Assembly (NCBI GenBank): GCA_914767715.1
Contig: OU612074.1
Span: forward strand, 2,001,501-2,061,500
DNA from: Membranipora membranacea
Taxonomy: Eukaryota > Bryozoa > Gymnolaemata > Cheilostomatida > Membraniporidae
Reading direction: 5' to 3'
DNA length: 60,000 bases
Shown: positions 11,155 to 25,700 of the stretch, piece by piece
Layout of the letters: every line of letters starts with the position of its first letter
Numbering within the stretch: position 1 is the stretch's first letter
Notes under the pieces: generated by a model
Seen by the model: the letters and a program-made list of their open reading frames with translations, nothing else
Told to the model about the DNA's origin: nothing
Databases searched by the model: none
Position numbers and translations under genes: made by a program

Positions 11155-12610
11155 GATCTGACAACGACTGATATTTTGGTGAATCTCGGAGTTAAAGATA
11201 ATGAGGACGGAATCATTTCTAGATTTGCTTGTGAGTTATATTATGGGGATTTCAAAAGTGTGGATATAATGCAGGTAATTTAATAGGAAACTAAGATGCG
11301 GAGGATGAGAAAACCTTTAATTCAACAAAAAATAATACAGAGAGGTCTATCAATGCGCAGGGAGGCAGGAATGACCATAGTATATTACTATATTTGCACC
11401 ATTAGGTGGGTGTCATATGATTTATCCTATAATAGTCTATATTGCGTAAAATAAGAAAAGAAAAAAAAAGAAGAATGAGCTGAAAATAATATGGTTGCTA
11501 GTGGCACAGGTTTATGCGGCTACTTCGCTACTAAAGCCAAGTTATCAGCAAAAGCACCAATCATTGCTGTGCAAGTATGAATGGAAAGGAATACTTCATT
11601 GCATCATTATATTAATTTATGGAACCCCTGGTGAAGAACAGCAGCCTGGAACCTAGCCTGTCTTAACAAAGCTTGTTAAGACAGGCTACCTGGAACCCTG
11701 GTTTATCCTTATGCTACAATTCTATCTGCCTGAATAATTTATCAACTAGCTATTATCTTTTGAGGTATGGAGAGTTCAGCACCTAAACAACTACAAGAAA
11801 TACAAGTTACATAGACACCAGGTGGCCAAGAGACTGGGTAAGGAGCCAGAGGATGTGGAACGGCCGCGGCTGTATCATGGTACTGTAGCGAAATCAACAC
11901 TGGCTATTGTCCAGACAAAGTTTGATAAAATATACGCAGGCACACGCAGAAAAAATGGTGAGCCTTGCATTCAACTGTTAATTCACCTTTTATCATTATT
12001 ATCGGAAAGTGTTTATTGAAACATGATTTCTATAACTCAAATAGTAGTGCAAGAGTGTAGAGAGCTTCTCTTGAACTTCACCATATTTGGATGCTTACTT
12101 TATATCCAGGATCGTGTTCCAATGGGGAAACAGTGAATTCCTTGTTTAATGGAAACAGTTATGATTTTGTAAACACGTGAAATAGTAGGATATAAAGAGA
12201 TAAAACGAGATCAAGTTTTGTGACTTAGTTTGGTGAGATCGAAAGTGTGTGGGTAGCATTACTGATGATTTAGAATTTGCAACTATCATATTACAGGTTT
12301 CAGCAGCAAAGGGAAAGGCTGTTATTTTGCTACAAGTGCAGCCTACGCAGCTAACGATTCTTACTCTACACCAGATAAGGATGGAGTGAGGTATATGTTC
12401 CGGGTTAGGGTTGTAGTTGGTGATTATTGTGAAGGCAAAGAAAACATCAAATCACCCCCTGTTAAGCCAGGTGGATTTTATGATTCTGTGGTCGATTCTT
12501 TGCCAGAACCGAAAATGTTTGTTGTGTTTGATGATTGCGCTGCGTACCCTGAGTACCTAATTAAGTACAGAACATTAGGAGGTGTACCACCAGCAAGCCT
12601 TGCTGGTTAG
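11155..12610 (+). CDS. PARP14/15-type ADP-ribosyltransferase catalytic domain (3 visible exons)
   Basis: The exons are 11155-11274 (phase 0 out), 11765-11957 (phase 1 out) and 12297-12610, all with GT/AG sites. Exon 2 reads VWRVQHLNNYKKYKLHRHQ and, further on, LYHGT, whose His is the NAD-binding residue. Exon 3 begins FSSKGKGCYFATSAAYAAND, with the second signature Tyr. It continues with MFRVRVVVGDY and a YDS motif and ends AAYPEYLIKYR. The third signature position appears to be Leu, as in PARP14, rather than the Glu of PARP1, so mono-ADP-ribosylation is expected. Exon 1 is acidic and helical, weakly UBA-like. No macro or WWE domain was found upstream, so the protein may be very short or its 5' exons unrecognised. 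The stop lies against a GATCAAG-like repeat (12612-12650). Confidence 0.87.
11645..11697. mobile_element. Hairpin insert, 16 bp stem, flanked by 9 bp direct repeats
   Basis: The arms TAGCCTGTCTTAACAA (11654-11669) and its exact reverse complement (11673-11688) surround a 3-base loop. CCTGGAACC stands immediately before (11645-11653) and immediately after (11689-11697). It lies in the PARP intron between exons 1 and 2. Confidence 0.72.
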
Positions 12611-13797
12611 ATGCAGATCAAGTGTGATCCATCAAACTTGATCCAGGTTGGATGTGACACCAGACCAGCTGATGATGTAGTATTATCATTCACTGTGATT
12701 AACTTTATTAAAAGAACAAAGGAGTGCTCAAATATTGACACGTTTAAAACATTAATATTTACCTGTTCATTACCTGAATTATGCAGGTAATTTTATAATT
12801 TTACTATGGATGAACACAAAATGACTCTTGTTTCATCGACAATGAAACATGAATGTAAGAAGGTGCACATCTGGTTCATAATTGTATGTTTTGGTCTCTT
12901 CAGTAGTCAAGTAATTGCCATAAAATATGATATATTGTGTTTATGTTTTCTAAAAAAATATGTGAAATGCTGCGCAGGTATTAGTATATCACTCAGTCTA
13001 TAATCAATCAACGAACGGAATAGTAACTCTCTATACCCTAAACCAGGATCAACATAATCTGTGCTATGGGCTGAGCTGAAAATCACAACAAAAATTGACA
13101 TATAATAATAATAATATGAAAACAGGCCAATTTTGTTCACAGCATTGACAAACATAATTTTCAAAGGCACCTCTCCATTCTTACATAGAGGACAACATCT
13201 AAGTGGAGTTGAACAATCTACACAACCAATAAGCTCTACAATTTTACTAATTCTTTTTCTAGTTTCCTTACATTTTACAGCGTTGACAAGTAGAGGAAAG
13301 GTAACCGAACTATTCGGACTTACCATCATCACATGTCGGACGACATAACTACATTACCACAGCTGTGACGGGATCATACTATAGGGCTAACGCATCAAGA
13401 GGAACTTTTACGCTTTCTACAAACCTTCACAGCTGATATTAATAAAGGTATCAGAGCAATTATAGCAAACAGAGACAAAAGTGAACCATAAACAAGTTTT
13501 AACAGAGCTCAGATGCGATATATTATATAAAAAATGTATTCCTGCACAACAAAAAATATACCACCATTCAGCAGTAAAAAATGACACCCTGCATTCGGTG
13601 ATTCATTTATGCTCTTGGTGGTGGTAAGTAGCAGTATCAACACTGAGCTCAAATCTCAACATAAATAACTCATTAGACCATTTGCTCCTATAGACAACAT
13701 TCACTCATTTATACAGTTGTCATCATATTGCCAGAGCAATCACAGTCTATAGTGTTCTGTTCAACTGCTCAGTAAATGAGCCGTGAATTCTCTTGAA
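12611..13797. other. Convergent intergenic region (PARP / MRPL23)
   Basis: The 3' ends of the PARP and MRPL23 genes face each other here. The minus strand has a 141-codon open frame (12907-13332). Part of it is cysteine-rich (CVDCSTPLRCCPLCKNGEV), with a donor-like GTAAGT at its upstream side. It matches no family I recognise and no splice partner was found. I regard it as unassigned. Confidence 0.4.
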
Positions 13798-16700
13798 TCA
13801 CTTGAACCAGTTCGGCACATAAGCAGTGTTCTTTACTTTCTCCTTTATCCTCTCGTCCTCCTTGTCGGCTCCCTCCTGGACTTTCTCTACCAGGTTTGGA
13901 ATCTTAGACTCCAGATTCGGATAGTCAAACGTTTGGCCTTCACCCTGGATAAAATAAACAAAATAATCATGTACATGCCGCGGTTCAGAATCGAGGTCTG
14001 ACAAATCACACACAGTTGGACCATGATTATTGACAGGAGTTTGGCAATCTTATCGGGAGTTTTGATTCACTAAAATGTCATAGGAGAACGACTGGCAGTG
14101 ATCAGGGCTCAGTCATAAAGCAGCGCCAGTTGTAAGTCAAAATAGAGAAGAGAAATCATAGTGCTAAAATTCACAACATTTATGTTTACGTGATATTAGT
14201 TTTAGGAGTCATCTAAGACGGTTTATGAGAGAGGACAGCTCTCATATACACCTTTTGTTTCATACCAACACGCACATGAATGTGCCAAGGTCAAAAACAA
14301 TACGGCACCATCGCTACAGTGCAGAGGGACACATATTGCAGAGCCAATTGGAATGCAGTGTGACATACATGTGTAATAGTGATGTTATTCCCTTAATACC
14401 AAAAAGTGAAATTAGAAAACTGGCCTCAGACTATTATTCATACCTTTTTATAGGCATCACTGCTAAAGGCTAAGCCTCCTTCCACCATCATTGGGTTTTT
14501 GTGTGGACTCGTAGATGACCCCTCCAACTTAATACTTGGGTGAGTACTAAGGCTAAGCCTATAATTAGGCCTCCCTCTACCACCATTGGGTCCTTGTATG
14601 GGTTGGTAGATGACCCCCTAACCTAATACTTGAGTGAGAGCTGAGGCTAAGACTATAATCATACTTACCAGAGTAACCCTAGCCAGTTTATACTCCTCAG
14701 ACCATTTAGTTGTTTGTCTCATCTTATCTCTGACTGGGTGAAAGTAAATGTCAGGCTCTGCTACAGCCTCACTGGAAATCTGATGGGGGTTTCTGTTAAC
14801 ACCTGCAAATATAACATAACGTTACAGGGGGTGGGGTTAATGTTACATAAGATGTGCATTTATTTATGTACAACATAAATACGTTCAACAACATAACAAA
14901 TATATGATAAAACATCCTATTTACTTACGAGGTTACGAGGTTACGAGGTTACGAGGTCACACAAAGTATGAGCTCATATACATTTAGAACTGCTGGTGTT
15001 GTACGATATTGATCGATATCAGATGGGCAGTTTTTGGTATAGGCCATATTTTAGCTCGATATCAGATGGGCCGTTTTTGGTATAGGCCATATTTTAGCTC
15101 GATATGATAGGATTGTTTTTTTCTTTTACGATAACAATAACATATTACGATGCAGACAATTATTAGACTTTCAATTATAAGACCTAACTCATATAATGGT
15201 TGTCTTCCCCTGGTAAATGGAAAGACAACTACCATTGGTTGGATTATCTGATATGGATGGACTTGACTTTGATTTGCAGTTGCAAGTAATGTAGCAGGGC
15301 ACTATATATAACTCTGAAAGATCATAACATGAAAAAGATTAAACTTGGTCTAACACATGAATAGGTCAATAGGTCAATAGGTCAATATGTAACCCATATT
15401 ACATATATGTAACCCATATTAAGGTGCAATCATGAACACATGTATTAGACCAAGTTTCCTAGATCAAGACTAACCAATTTTTTTCTGCATTCCAGGTTGC
15501 TCCCACTCTCCTGGTGAGCCGCAGGAGGCTCAAAAAGGGAAGCAACTCAGAATAGAGGCAAATTAAATCGAGCTTGATCTACATGTCAAATCCACATAAA
15601 ATGATACAAATTTTAAGTTGCCATTGAGACTAAGCTCGTTCAAGACTGAATAGTGCCCTACTGTGTGATTGGGATAGCAAATGATAAGATAATTTAGCAA
15701 TCAAAAAATTCTTATGGACTAATTTTGGTTCCTGCAGCGCTCAAGATGTAGTTAATGTGTCCTTAGTTCTGTTGCATTGCAAAATGGTGTCCAATTCAAA
15801 TTATTTTATTGTTGCGTCACATTGTACTCACTTAGTTTTACTTCGGTCGTAACATAGGCCACAGGTACTTTGTATATCTTCTCTAAATAATGCTTTATAT
15901 CGTATTTTGTCATTCTAAAACAGAGAAGATGAGAAGTTATAATTATAGAACATAGATGGTAGAGACAGTAATTAGTAGAATAAATAGAAGTAAAATACAA
16001 TCTTCTTTTCACAATTTATCACCGAATAGTTTTTCCAAAAAAAAAAACTCTGTTCCATCAGTACAATTTCTCAAATTGAAAAAAACTTCTCTGATCCAAT
16101 CTTGAAAATGAGTAGAGTGAAAGGAAGCGCAGATAATTAAACATCATGTCACAACACTCCAGAAAACTCATTCAGTTTCTGGCACAAATCTACGACCCCA
16201 AGTCAGACGGAACTGCATTACAAGCAGCGCATAGCTGCTGGTTTAGTTGCTGGTAACACAATAAGCGATTGATAAGGACACCTTACTGGGTCTCACTTTA
16301 TTATTAGAGTCAAGTACATATCTTGAGATGTCAGCATTGTGACTCATACGGGGAAGTGCAGGGAGATGTATTTAAGTTGCCCTCGAAGTATTAAGTAGGA
16401 GGTATTGCAAAATTTGTAGACTTAGAACATCAATTTGTGAAATTTACGATTTGTAACACGGTATTTATTGGTTGATTATCAGGGCCGTAGTTCTAGGGGA
16501 GGCAGGGAGAGCAAAATGCTTTAAAAAGCGGCTAGATATGTTAGAATCTAATGATTAAAGTCAGAATCAGCTCACGTGCCGCTTCAATATTATATTTACA
16601 AACCTCATGATGCCTTTGAAGCTGAGAGCCCACAGGACTCACTTACAGCATCCCCCCCCCCCAACGCAGTGTTACCGTGTCCTCAATAATTTTTGTTCGT

Positions 16701-19700
16701 CCTACCATTACGTGCTGATATACTTCAGATACCTTGATATCGGATATAGTTAAACACAAAAACAAAATACCAAAACACTTATCAATATTCATTGATTTGT
16801 TGTGAATAAGCTTTTAAATAAGGTTTTAAATGGTTTCGGTTCATTGCTCATTAGACGCAATTATGTAAGGTGAGCTAACAAGAAGGAAGTTACTGGATTA
16901 TAGATACTCTTAATTTTATTCAAAGGGATTTTGAATTCCTCATAGTCAGAAGATTTCCGATCACTATAAATTAATGAGGTGGCAATGAGTTCACAGAAAT
17001 ACATCATATCCAGTGCTGACACCGGCAGTCACAGACCAACTTCAGACAGCTGACTTGGTAAGATGGCTGAGCTTTCCCCAAATGACGATCAGATAGCAGC
17101 AGAAAGTAGGCCTATGGGTGAGAATCAACCGATCACTCAAAGTGTAGAGATGACAGATGATAATAGTGATAAGAAAATAGAGTCACAGGTCAACAACCAA
17201 AGTCTAGATGCCAAGCCATCGACAAGCAAACCGGGACTTAAATCTATTGCAAACAAAAGCAAGCTAGTAAAGAAGCAAAGTCAAGTTTCCTTTGACGGGC
17301 TCGAGGAAGGGAATGTCGACGGCCAAGTTACTGATGGAGAGAACCTGGAGCCAAAAGTTAGCATGAGACAGGGGGGCACAGGGATCGTAGCATGGTGGAA
17401 GATTTTCAGAAGATCAGTTCGCCGTATTTCCTCTATCAACTACTCAGCGGCATTCGAACAGAACAAGCTTAAGTGTCAGAGGAATTTCCTGATTGCTTTG
17501 CTGATTGTTTTGCTGGTTGGCATGGCAATAATGGGGTTCTTTCTGTGGCAGCTTCACACTGAGAATAAACAGCTGAGCGAATCACACTTTCAGTGTCAGG
17601 AGGAATCTAAGTGCTCCCGAGATTTGGTGAGTTCTATAATATCCATCCACAGTACTACAATATAACCAGCGTTCTAATTGGGTAGTCGGACATTATGTCT
17701 AATCGATGACATATCGTCCCGCAACAATGGGATATGTTTCGTTCTATATATATATATATATATATATATATCTGAGAAAATCCCAAAGAATTTAGAGCTC
17801 TCGCTCTAAGGGATATTAAGTTGAAATGCGTGGAAAGGAAAAAATCCAGTACCATTTTGGTTTGTGGTTATGTGTAGACGCTTCTGTCAAGGTACCCTTG
17901 TCTGGAATGTGAAATACTCGATTGTAATGTGAATGTGATCTTCTCATGTCATCTTGTTTTGAAGCTTTCATCGATTCGATGTTGACGCTAACTGCTGGTG
18001 TTTTTGGCTGTTTTACAGATAAACAGCATTGGTAGCAGTGCCATACAACAAGCCTACAATCTCGACTGTGGGGGTCGTTTGGCCTTCCTCAGAAACTGCC
18101 AAACATCTTGTCGTACAGTATGTCAGCAAGGCTAATTTTCTTTCACAACTTCAACACTTCACGGCATATGGAAGCTGCACCAAATTTTGCATTTTCATGA
18201 ATAATCAACAGCAACAATCGAATGACAAGCAGATGATCTGAGATTTCCTGACTTGTAGCATTAGTTTAAATAATATTTATGATCCTATCATAGCATTTGC
18301 TTTCAACAATATACCCAACATTTATGTTCAAAACTCAAGTTATATTATTCAATTATTAATCTACATCATCTTCTTTTTTTCTAACCTGATTAGTATTTTA
18401 CATCCTGTATGATTATATTATATAGTGGCTCTTGTTGTCAAATATGCTCATTGAATAAAAATAAACTCTCGTGCCCAACATCAGTTTTAGAGAAAAGAAC
18501 ATTGATTAATAACCACATAGGGAATGAGCCTAATGGATGTCAGATTTGGAGTTTCTAAACTCAATTATGTATATATCCAACAATTTTCAGGGCTATTAGT
18601 GTCATATTCTAGGACTTATTCTATGGGAATCTGGGATGAAACGTCTCAGGACTTCTTGTAAATCATAAGTTCTGATGGCAAGTGAACTTTCAGCCAGCTG
18701 GAGCGCAGAGCTGGATTATGGCTATCACTCTTTTCACCTTACTATCACTATGTTTCCAAGGTTGGATTTTGTAAGGATTTCGGGAGTAATCGCCCCATGG
18801 AAATGGTATTAAAATCAAATTCCGATTGTGACGAATGACTTTTTGGACGCGAATATCCATACCGTGTCTATTCGACCAGGTAGCTAATTGGCTTGCACAC
18901 AATGCCTTTAAAAGGATTACACCCGCCGGGGTCCGGGGTTCAAGTCCCGGCCACGGCAGATTCTTTTCATGTTTTTCCCATCATGGGAATGGTAAGAATC
19001 CAGTGGATTCTAACCATTCGAAATTGGAGTGAACCACAAAATCGAAGCATGGAACCATAGTGAATGGATCCTGGATCTTTTTGCCTGAGTGTGTCAAACT
19101 AAACTCCTTCAGTAATAAGACTCCAACACAAGACAATGATGACAGTACGAGTAAAAGAATTGGCACAAGGTGCCATGGAAAACCGCTCGGGAAAACCTAA
19201 GTCAAAAAGCATAATCAAGTGGGTACTGCAATGTAATATACTGAGTACTTCTGACAGAAATATTTCATCTGATATGCAAAGTCCTCATATGTCTACACTA
19301 AAATTTTTTAACATCCTGATTATCAAGTGTCAGAGAAGAATGTCCTGGGGCAAACCTGGTGAGCATTAGAGCTTCACTTTTAGATTCATTCACATGGTGT
19401 CAGGCAGATGAAGTGATATTGCCACTCCGTCGCAAGCATAATCTAGCCAAGCCTTTAGCTCCTATTTGCTGACGGGCATCAGTGTCGATTGTTACCAGGG
19501 CATGTAATGAGATATAATGTAGAAGTGGTGAGTAATTACTATCAGAACTTGCTTGTTCCCTTAATCTATCTACGCTCACGCCTATCCTCCTTCAAATATT
19601 CAAGGATTGGATATGCTTTTATGAATTATAAAATGTCAAACATAAAACAAACCAAATTATATCATGTTCTGATACTGTGTGTGACAGACAGACAAGCAGC

Positions 19701-22700
19701 ACTAACAAACCTGATCAGACAACTTCAAGAATGGCAGCATCCTCGCGCCTTCCGCATCTGAAATCGACCGTCAAGAAAACTCAACTAACAAAGCAGCAAA
19801 GTCAGGTGTCCTTTGACGGTATTGAAGAGAGGTACGTCAACGGCGCAGACAATGTCAGCAATGTAGACAGTCAAGAGCAGGCTGTACAGATGAGAGAGAA
19901 GGCCACAGGGATCCTGGCATTTTGGAGGAATTTCAGAAGATCAGTTCGCCGTTATTCCTCTATACTCTACTCAGCAGCGTTTCAACAGAACAGGCTAAAG
20001 TGTCAGAGAAATTTCCTGATTGCTTTGCTGATTGTTTTGCTGGTTGGCATGGCAATAATGGGGTTCTTTCTGTGGCAGCTTCACACTGAGAATAAACAGC
20101 TGAGCGAATCACACTTTCAGTGTCAGGAGGAATCTAAGTGCTCCCGAGATTTGGTGAGTTCTATAATATCCATCCACAGTACTACAATATAACCAGCGTT
20201 CTAATTGGGTAGTCGGACATTATGTCTAATCGATGACATATCGTCCCGCAACAATGGGATATGTTTCGTTCTATATATATATATATATATATATATCTGA
20301 GAAAATCCCAAAGAATTTAGAGCTCTCGCTCTAAGGGATATTAAGTTGAAATGCGTGGAAAGGAAAAAATCCAGTACCATTTTGGTTTGTGGTTATGTGT
20401 AGACGCTTCTGTCAAGGTACCCTTGTCTGGAATGTGAAATACTCGATTGTAATGTGAATGTGATCTTCTCATGTCATCTTGTTTTGAAGCTTTCATCGAT
20501 TCGATGTTGACGCTAACTGCTGGTGTTTTTGGCTGTTTTACAGATAAACAGCATTGGTAGCAGTGCCATACAACAAGCCTACAATCTCGACTGTGGGGGT
20601 CGTTTGGCCTTCCTCAGAAACTGCCAAACATCTTGTCATACAGTATGTCAGCAAGGCTAATTTTCTTTCACAACTTCAACACTTCACGGCATATGGAAGC
20701 TGCACCAAATTTTGCATTTTCATGAATAATCAACAGCAACAATCGAATGACAAGCAGATGATCTGAGATTTCCTGACTTGTAGCATTAGTTTAAATAATA
20801 TTTATGATCCTATCATAGCATTTGCTTTCAACAATATACCCAACATTTATGTTCAAAACTCAAGTTATATTATTCAATTATTAATCTACATCATCTTCTT
20901 TTTTTCTAACCTGATTAGTATTTTACATCCTGTATGATTATATTATATAGTGGCTCTTGTTGTCAAATATGCTCATTGAATAAAAATAAACTCTCGTGCC
21001 CAACATCAGTTTTAGAGAAAAGAACATTGATTAATAACCACATAGGGAATGAGCCTAATGGATGTCAGATTTGGAGTTTCTAAACTCAATTATGTATATA
21101 TCCAACAATTTTCAGGGCTATTAGTGTCATATTCTAGGACTTATTCTATGGGAATCTGGGATGAAACGTCTCAGGACTTCTTGTAAATCATAAGTTCTGA
21201 TGGCAAGTGAACTTTCAGCCAGCTGGAGCGCAGAGCTGGATTATGGCTATCACTCTTTTCACCTTACTATCACTATGTTTCCAAGGTTGGATTTTGTAAG
21301 GATTTCGGGAGTAATCGCCCCATGGAAATGGTATTAAAATCAAATTCCGATTGTGACGAATGACTTTTTGGACGCGAATATCCATACCGTGTCTATTCGA
21401 CCAGGTAGCTAATTGGCTTGCACACAATGCCTTTAAAAGGATTACACCCGCCGGGGTCCGGGGTTCAAGTCCCGGCCACGGCAGATTCTTTTCATGTTTT
21501 TCCCATCATGGGAATGGTAAGAATCCAGTGGATTCTAACCATTCGAAATTGGAGTGAACCACAAAATCGAAGCATGGAACCATAGTGAATGGATCCTGGA
21601 TCTTTTTGCCTGAGTGTGTCAAACTAAACTCCTTCAGTAATAAGACTCCAACACAAGACAATGATGACAGTACGAGTAAAAGAATTGGCACAAGGTGCCA
21701 TGGAAAACCGCTCGGGAAAACCTAAGTCAAAAAGCATAATCAAGTGGGTACTGCAATGTAATATACTGAGTACTTCTGACAGAAATATTTCATCTGATAT
21801 GCAAAGTCCTCATATGTCTACACTAAAATTTTTTAACATCCTGATTATCAAGTGTCAGAGAAGAATGTCCTGGGGCAAACCTGGTGAGCATTAGAGCTTC
21901 ACTTTTAGATTCATTCACATGGTGTCAGGCAGATGAAGTGATATTGCCACTCCGTCGCAAGCATAATCTAGCCAAGCCTTTAGCTCCTATTTGCTGACGG
22001 GCATCAGTGTCGATTGTTACCAGGGCATGTAATGAGATATAATGTAGAAGTGGTGAGTAATTACTATCAGAACTTGCTTGTTCCCTTAATCTATCTACGC
22101 TCACGCCTATCCTCCTTCAAATATTCAAGGATTGGATATGCTTTTATGAATTATAAAATGTCAAACATAAAACAAACCAAATTATATCATGTTCTGATAC
22201 TGTGTGTGACAGACAGACAAGCAGCACTAACAAACCTGATCAGACAACTTCAAGAATGGCAGCATCCTCGCGCCTTCCGCATCTGAAATCGACCGTCAAG
22301 AAAACTCAACTAACAAAGCAGCAAAGTCAGGTGTCCTTTGACGGTATTGAAGAGAGGTACGTCAACGGCGCAGACAATGTCAGCAATGTAGACAGTCAAG
22401 AGCAGGCTGTACAGATGAGAGAGAAGGCCACAGGGATCCTGGCATTTTGGAGGAATTTCAGAAGATCAGTTCGCCGTTATTCCTCTATACTCTACTCAGC
22501 AGCGTTTCAACAGAACAGGCTAAAGTGTCAGAGAAATTTCCTGATTGCTTTGCTGATTGTTTTGCTGGTTGGCATGGCAACAATGGGGTTCTTTCTGTGG
22601 CAGCTTCACACTGAGAATAAACAGCTGAGCGAATCACACTTTCAGTGTCAGGAGGAATCTAAGTGCTCCCGAGATCTGGTAAGTTATAAATTGCAATCTC

Positions 22701-25700
22701 TCAATTGTATAATAGTAGTCAGATTGATCTAAATTATTAATGAGAATTTATAGCAAACTTAATGTAGAAGCAAGGATGAGAGAGAAATTGAATTGACGGC
22801 ACAAGTGGCATCAACAATTTACTTAAACGTCAACTTTTACTTTATTGCAGCATTTTTGTAAGAAACAGCCACTTTCGAACTAATCGTAACAAATGTGCTG
22901 GCATTTAAAGGATTAGCGTAGATCAAGTTTAATCCAATTGCCTGCATTCCAGTTTCTGCCTTCCACTGGTCACACCGCAGGCAAAGGGATCAAGAATTAA
23001 CTACCAATCTGTCAGGATTTTATTTATGAATGTCCATGACAACAGACTGTACCTCTTGTACACGAAAGTGTCGAGGGAGGCAAATCAGGGCAGCATTGGA
23101 CAATCTGAGATGCTCCCAAGCTGATTATGCTTCAAATTCAATTGAAAGGGTGTGTAAACTATTGCTCACAGCAGTGAGAAAAGACCATTACGTCTGACCA
23201 AGTTACTCCTTGGTCAGATATATGTCCTGATTTTTAACATTAGAAACGGTTGTTTCTTATTGTTAATAAAATTGTATCAGACAATTTGAGAGGTAAAGAA
23301 AGGTGTGTGATAGACAAATGGAGACAACTTGGAAAATTCTGTATTGGCATCATGAGGAATGGTCACACATTTTACTAGATATCTCGGCTCGTAGTTCATA
23401 TTTTGGAAAAATTATTCCATATTTGGATTCCTCACACTTGTGAACTTATTATTTAATAGTCTGTAACATATCTCCTGATAAAAAAAGTCAATTGCCCACC
23501 TGATGTCCACCAGGAAGCAGAAAATTACCGCCTGCGTGACCAGTGGATCAGGAGCGACTCGGAATGCAGGCAAACGGACCAAACTTGGTCTAGGATTAGG
23601 GATACTGGCATCAGATGGGTGAATGGATGCATGTGACATAATCACTTCAAGGCATATCTGACCAGTCATATATATCAGATTCCTCTCCCTAACTCCTAAA
23701 AGGGGGATGGGTGACTACCTGAACAGGCACTAGGCCACCACACAACTTTATCCTGCAAATTGTGCTGCTCATAACCTGTTAGGCTGGTGACATAGACTTC
23801 TGTGTACAATCACATGAATTTGAGAAGGTCAATTTTCAGTCATTTTAGTTACAGTATTGATCCAGTGTCTGGTAATCTGACAATGGAAAACTTTCATATA
23901 AGGTTGACTGTTAATGTTGCTGCTATTTTGGGCTGTTTTACAGATTGACAGTGCTAGCAACAGTTCCATACAACTGGACTACAATCTGATTTGTGGCGGC
24001 CGATCGTCAGCAATACGCAGACGCTGTGTAACACAATGTCGTACGCAATGTTAACAAGGACAACAATGATCTAATCAACTTGTCACGGTGTGTCTGGCAA
24101 AGTACAAATCATTTTTCATTTGTGATGCAAAAACTTACAATCATATCTACTACAACACATTAATTCAGTCTATTAGGCCATACAATATGAGTGACTATGT
24201 GTTGTATATAATTTTAAATATATTCCCTTTTTCATTTTAGATTCAATTTATTTCGGCAGCAATAAAATTATAATAGAAATTTCCATAACCCAATGATTTC
24301 CCAACATGCTTTGCAACTAATGGCGATTCATACAGAGCAAATCGACTGCCGGTTGCATTATTGTCCCCTGAGCAACCATTTGATTCTTATTTAAAGAGAA
24401 ACACAATCTGATGTTCAGTGCATGGATCATCAAAACGGTTCTACTGTACATAGTTAGAATTGTGGCATATATAATCGCCATGAAACAGCCTGAAGCTTGA
24501 AGTACAGATCCATCCCAAAATGCGGAGGTGACATAATAATAGTTAATGATCATGACACCCTGATATTCATAATTAACTAAAACCAGGTTGAGCTGATATT
24601 TTTAATGATGATAGGCAAAGCAAGCAAAATTTATATCATCTTCAGATATACTTGAGGGTATAGGAGCCCGCACTAATTACGTTTCACAACAGAATCAGCA
24701 GGTAGCACACAACCAGCTTTTCACGTAACCAGCCAGCACTGTCAAAAAATAAAATGTCACATGCCACAGACCCCGCGAGGTACAACAACGACCTTGTCAC
24801 CGAGAATCTGGGCACCCCTGAGACGGCGTGCCAGAGAATGGCTCGTCATCGGTCCGCCATCACCAATGGTATTCAGTAAACAGAGGAACAAACACTGGGT
24901 GCCCTGTCTTATCCCAGCTGTGTGATCCTCACAACTGGGATCATAGTGATAGCTTACTTCCTAACATTCTACTACGACCAGTGTCACGGCAAGATATCAG
25001 TTCTACCAGTTCTTCAGGAAGAGAGAGCTGATATGATGTCATTGTTAGTTATCTCTAAAATTACCAATGATAAGCAAGACTTATATTTATATTGGATTTG
25101 AAAGAGGACTGGAGAAGATATTTAGTTCTATGACATGTATTACCTATACAAGCTCTCTTGTCTATAATGCATAATTTTTTAGTATTTCTTATTTTTATCT
25201 TTATTTTAAATAGATGCAGAATGGCAATGCTAGTGATCTACTGAAAGTTTGCAGCAATGATCCTCAGGTAGCCGTTCTTTTACAGTAAAATCACAGAGTA
25301 AGGATATATATCCTTACTCTGTGGTAAAATGTTCATCTATAGTGAGAATAAAAGGCTAAGAACTTTCACCCTATTTTTCTGTCTTTGATTCATAAGAAAA
25401 TATTGTTCTGTGGTCTGTGTTAATGTTTGAGGTAATGGTTTATATTAAGCATACTTAGTGAATGGAGTGCAGTTTACCTACAGGCTAATTGTGGAAGCAG
25501 GAAGTAATAACAGTTAGCTTTATCAAACTGGCCAATAGTGGTTTAGTGACTAGATGCACTATTGTTCGAGAGCCAACAAGATTTTGAATAAAAAATCAAT
25601 ACCTATAAATGATGATGATTTATTAGTAAGATTGAGTTGCTTGATAGCCGCAGCAGTACACTATGGACACAACGGAATCACATACAAACCAATACAGCGA

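Larger units (their letters stand above)
17484..22676. repeat. Recent tandem duplication, about 2525 bp unit
   Basis: From about 17484 (TTTCCTGATTGCTTTGCTG) the sequence repeats at about 20011 and again at about 22536. Unit 1 is 17484-20010, unit 2 is 20011-22535, and a partial third unit ends at the exon 1 donor of gene C (22678). Only a handful of differences are visible: a 2 bp TA-repeat difference in the intron, one CGT/CAT codon change and one ATA/ACA change. Each unit runs from the membrane-helix codons of one gene to the same codons of the next. This is the product expected from unequal crossing-over between paralogous exons. Confidence 0.93.

Noticed and set aside
12907-13332. 141-codon minus-strand frame with a cysteine-rich stretch
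   Set aside because: Only part looks protein-like; the rest is Tyr/Phe-rich low complexity. No exon partner or known family supports a gene call.
18876-18959. Functional tRNA gene
   Set aside because: A and B boxes are present, but the acceptor stem does not close and no sound anticodon arm forms.
18835-19761. Several open frames repeated at 2525 bp offset (for example 18835-19032, 19136-19369, 19489-19761)
   Set aside because: They are intergenic sequence copied with the tandem unit. They have no domain, splice logic or codon signal, and their repetition reflects duplication, not selection.
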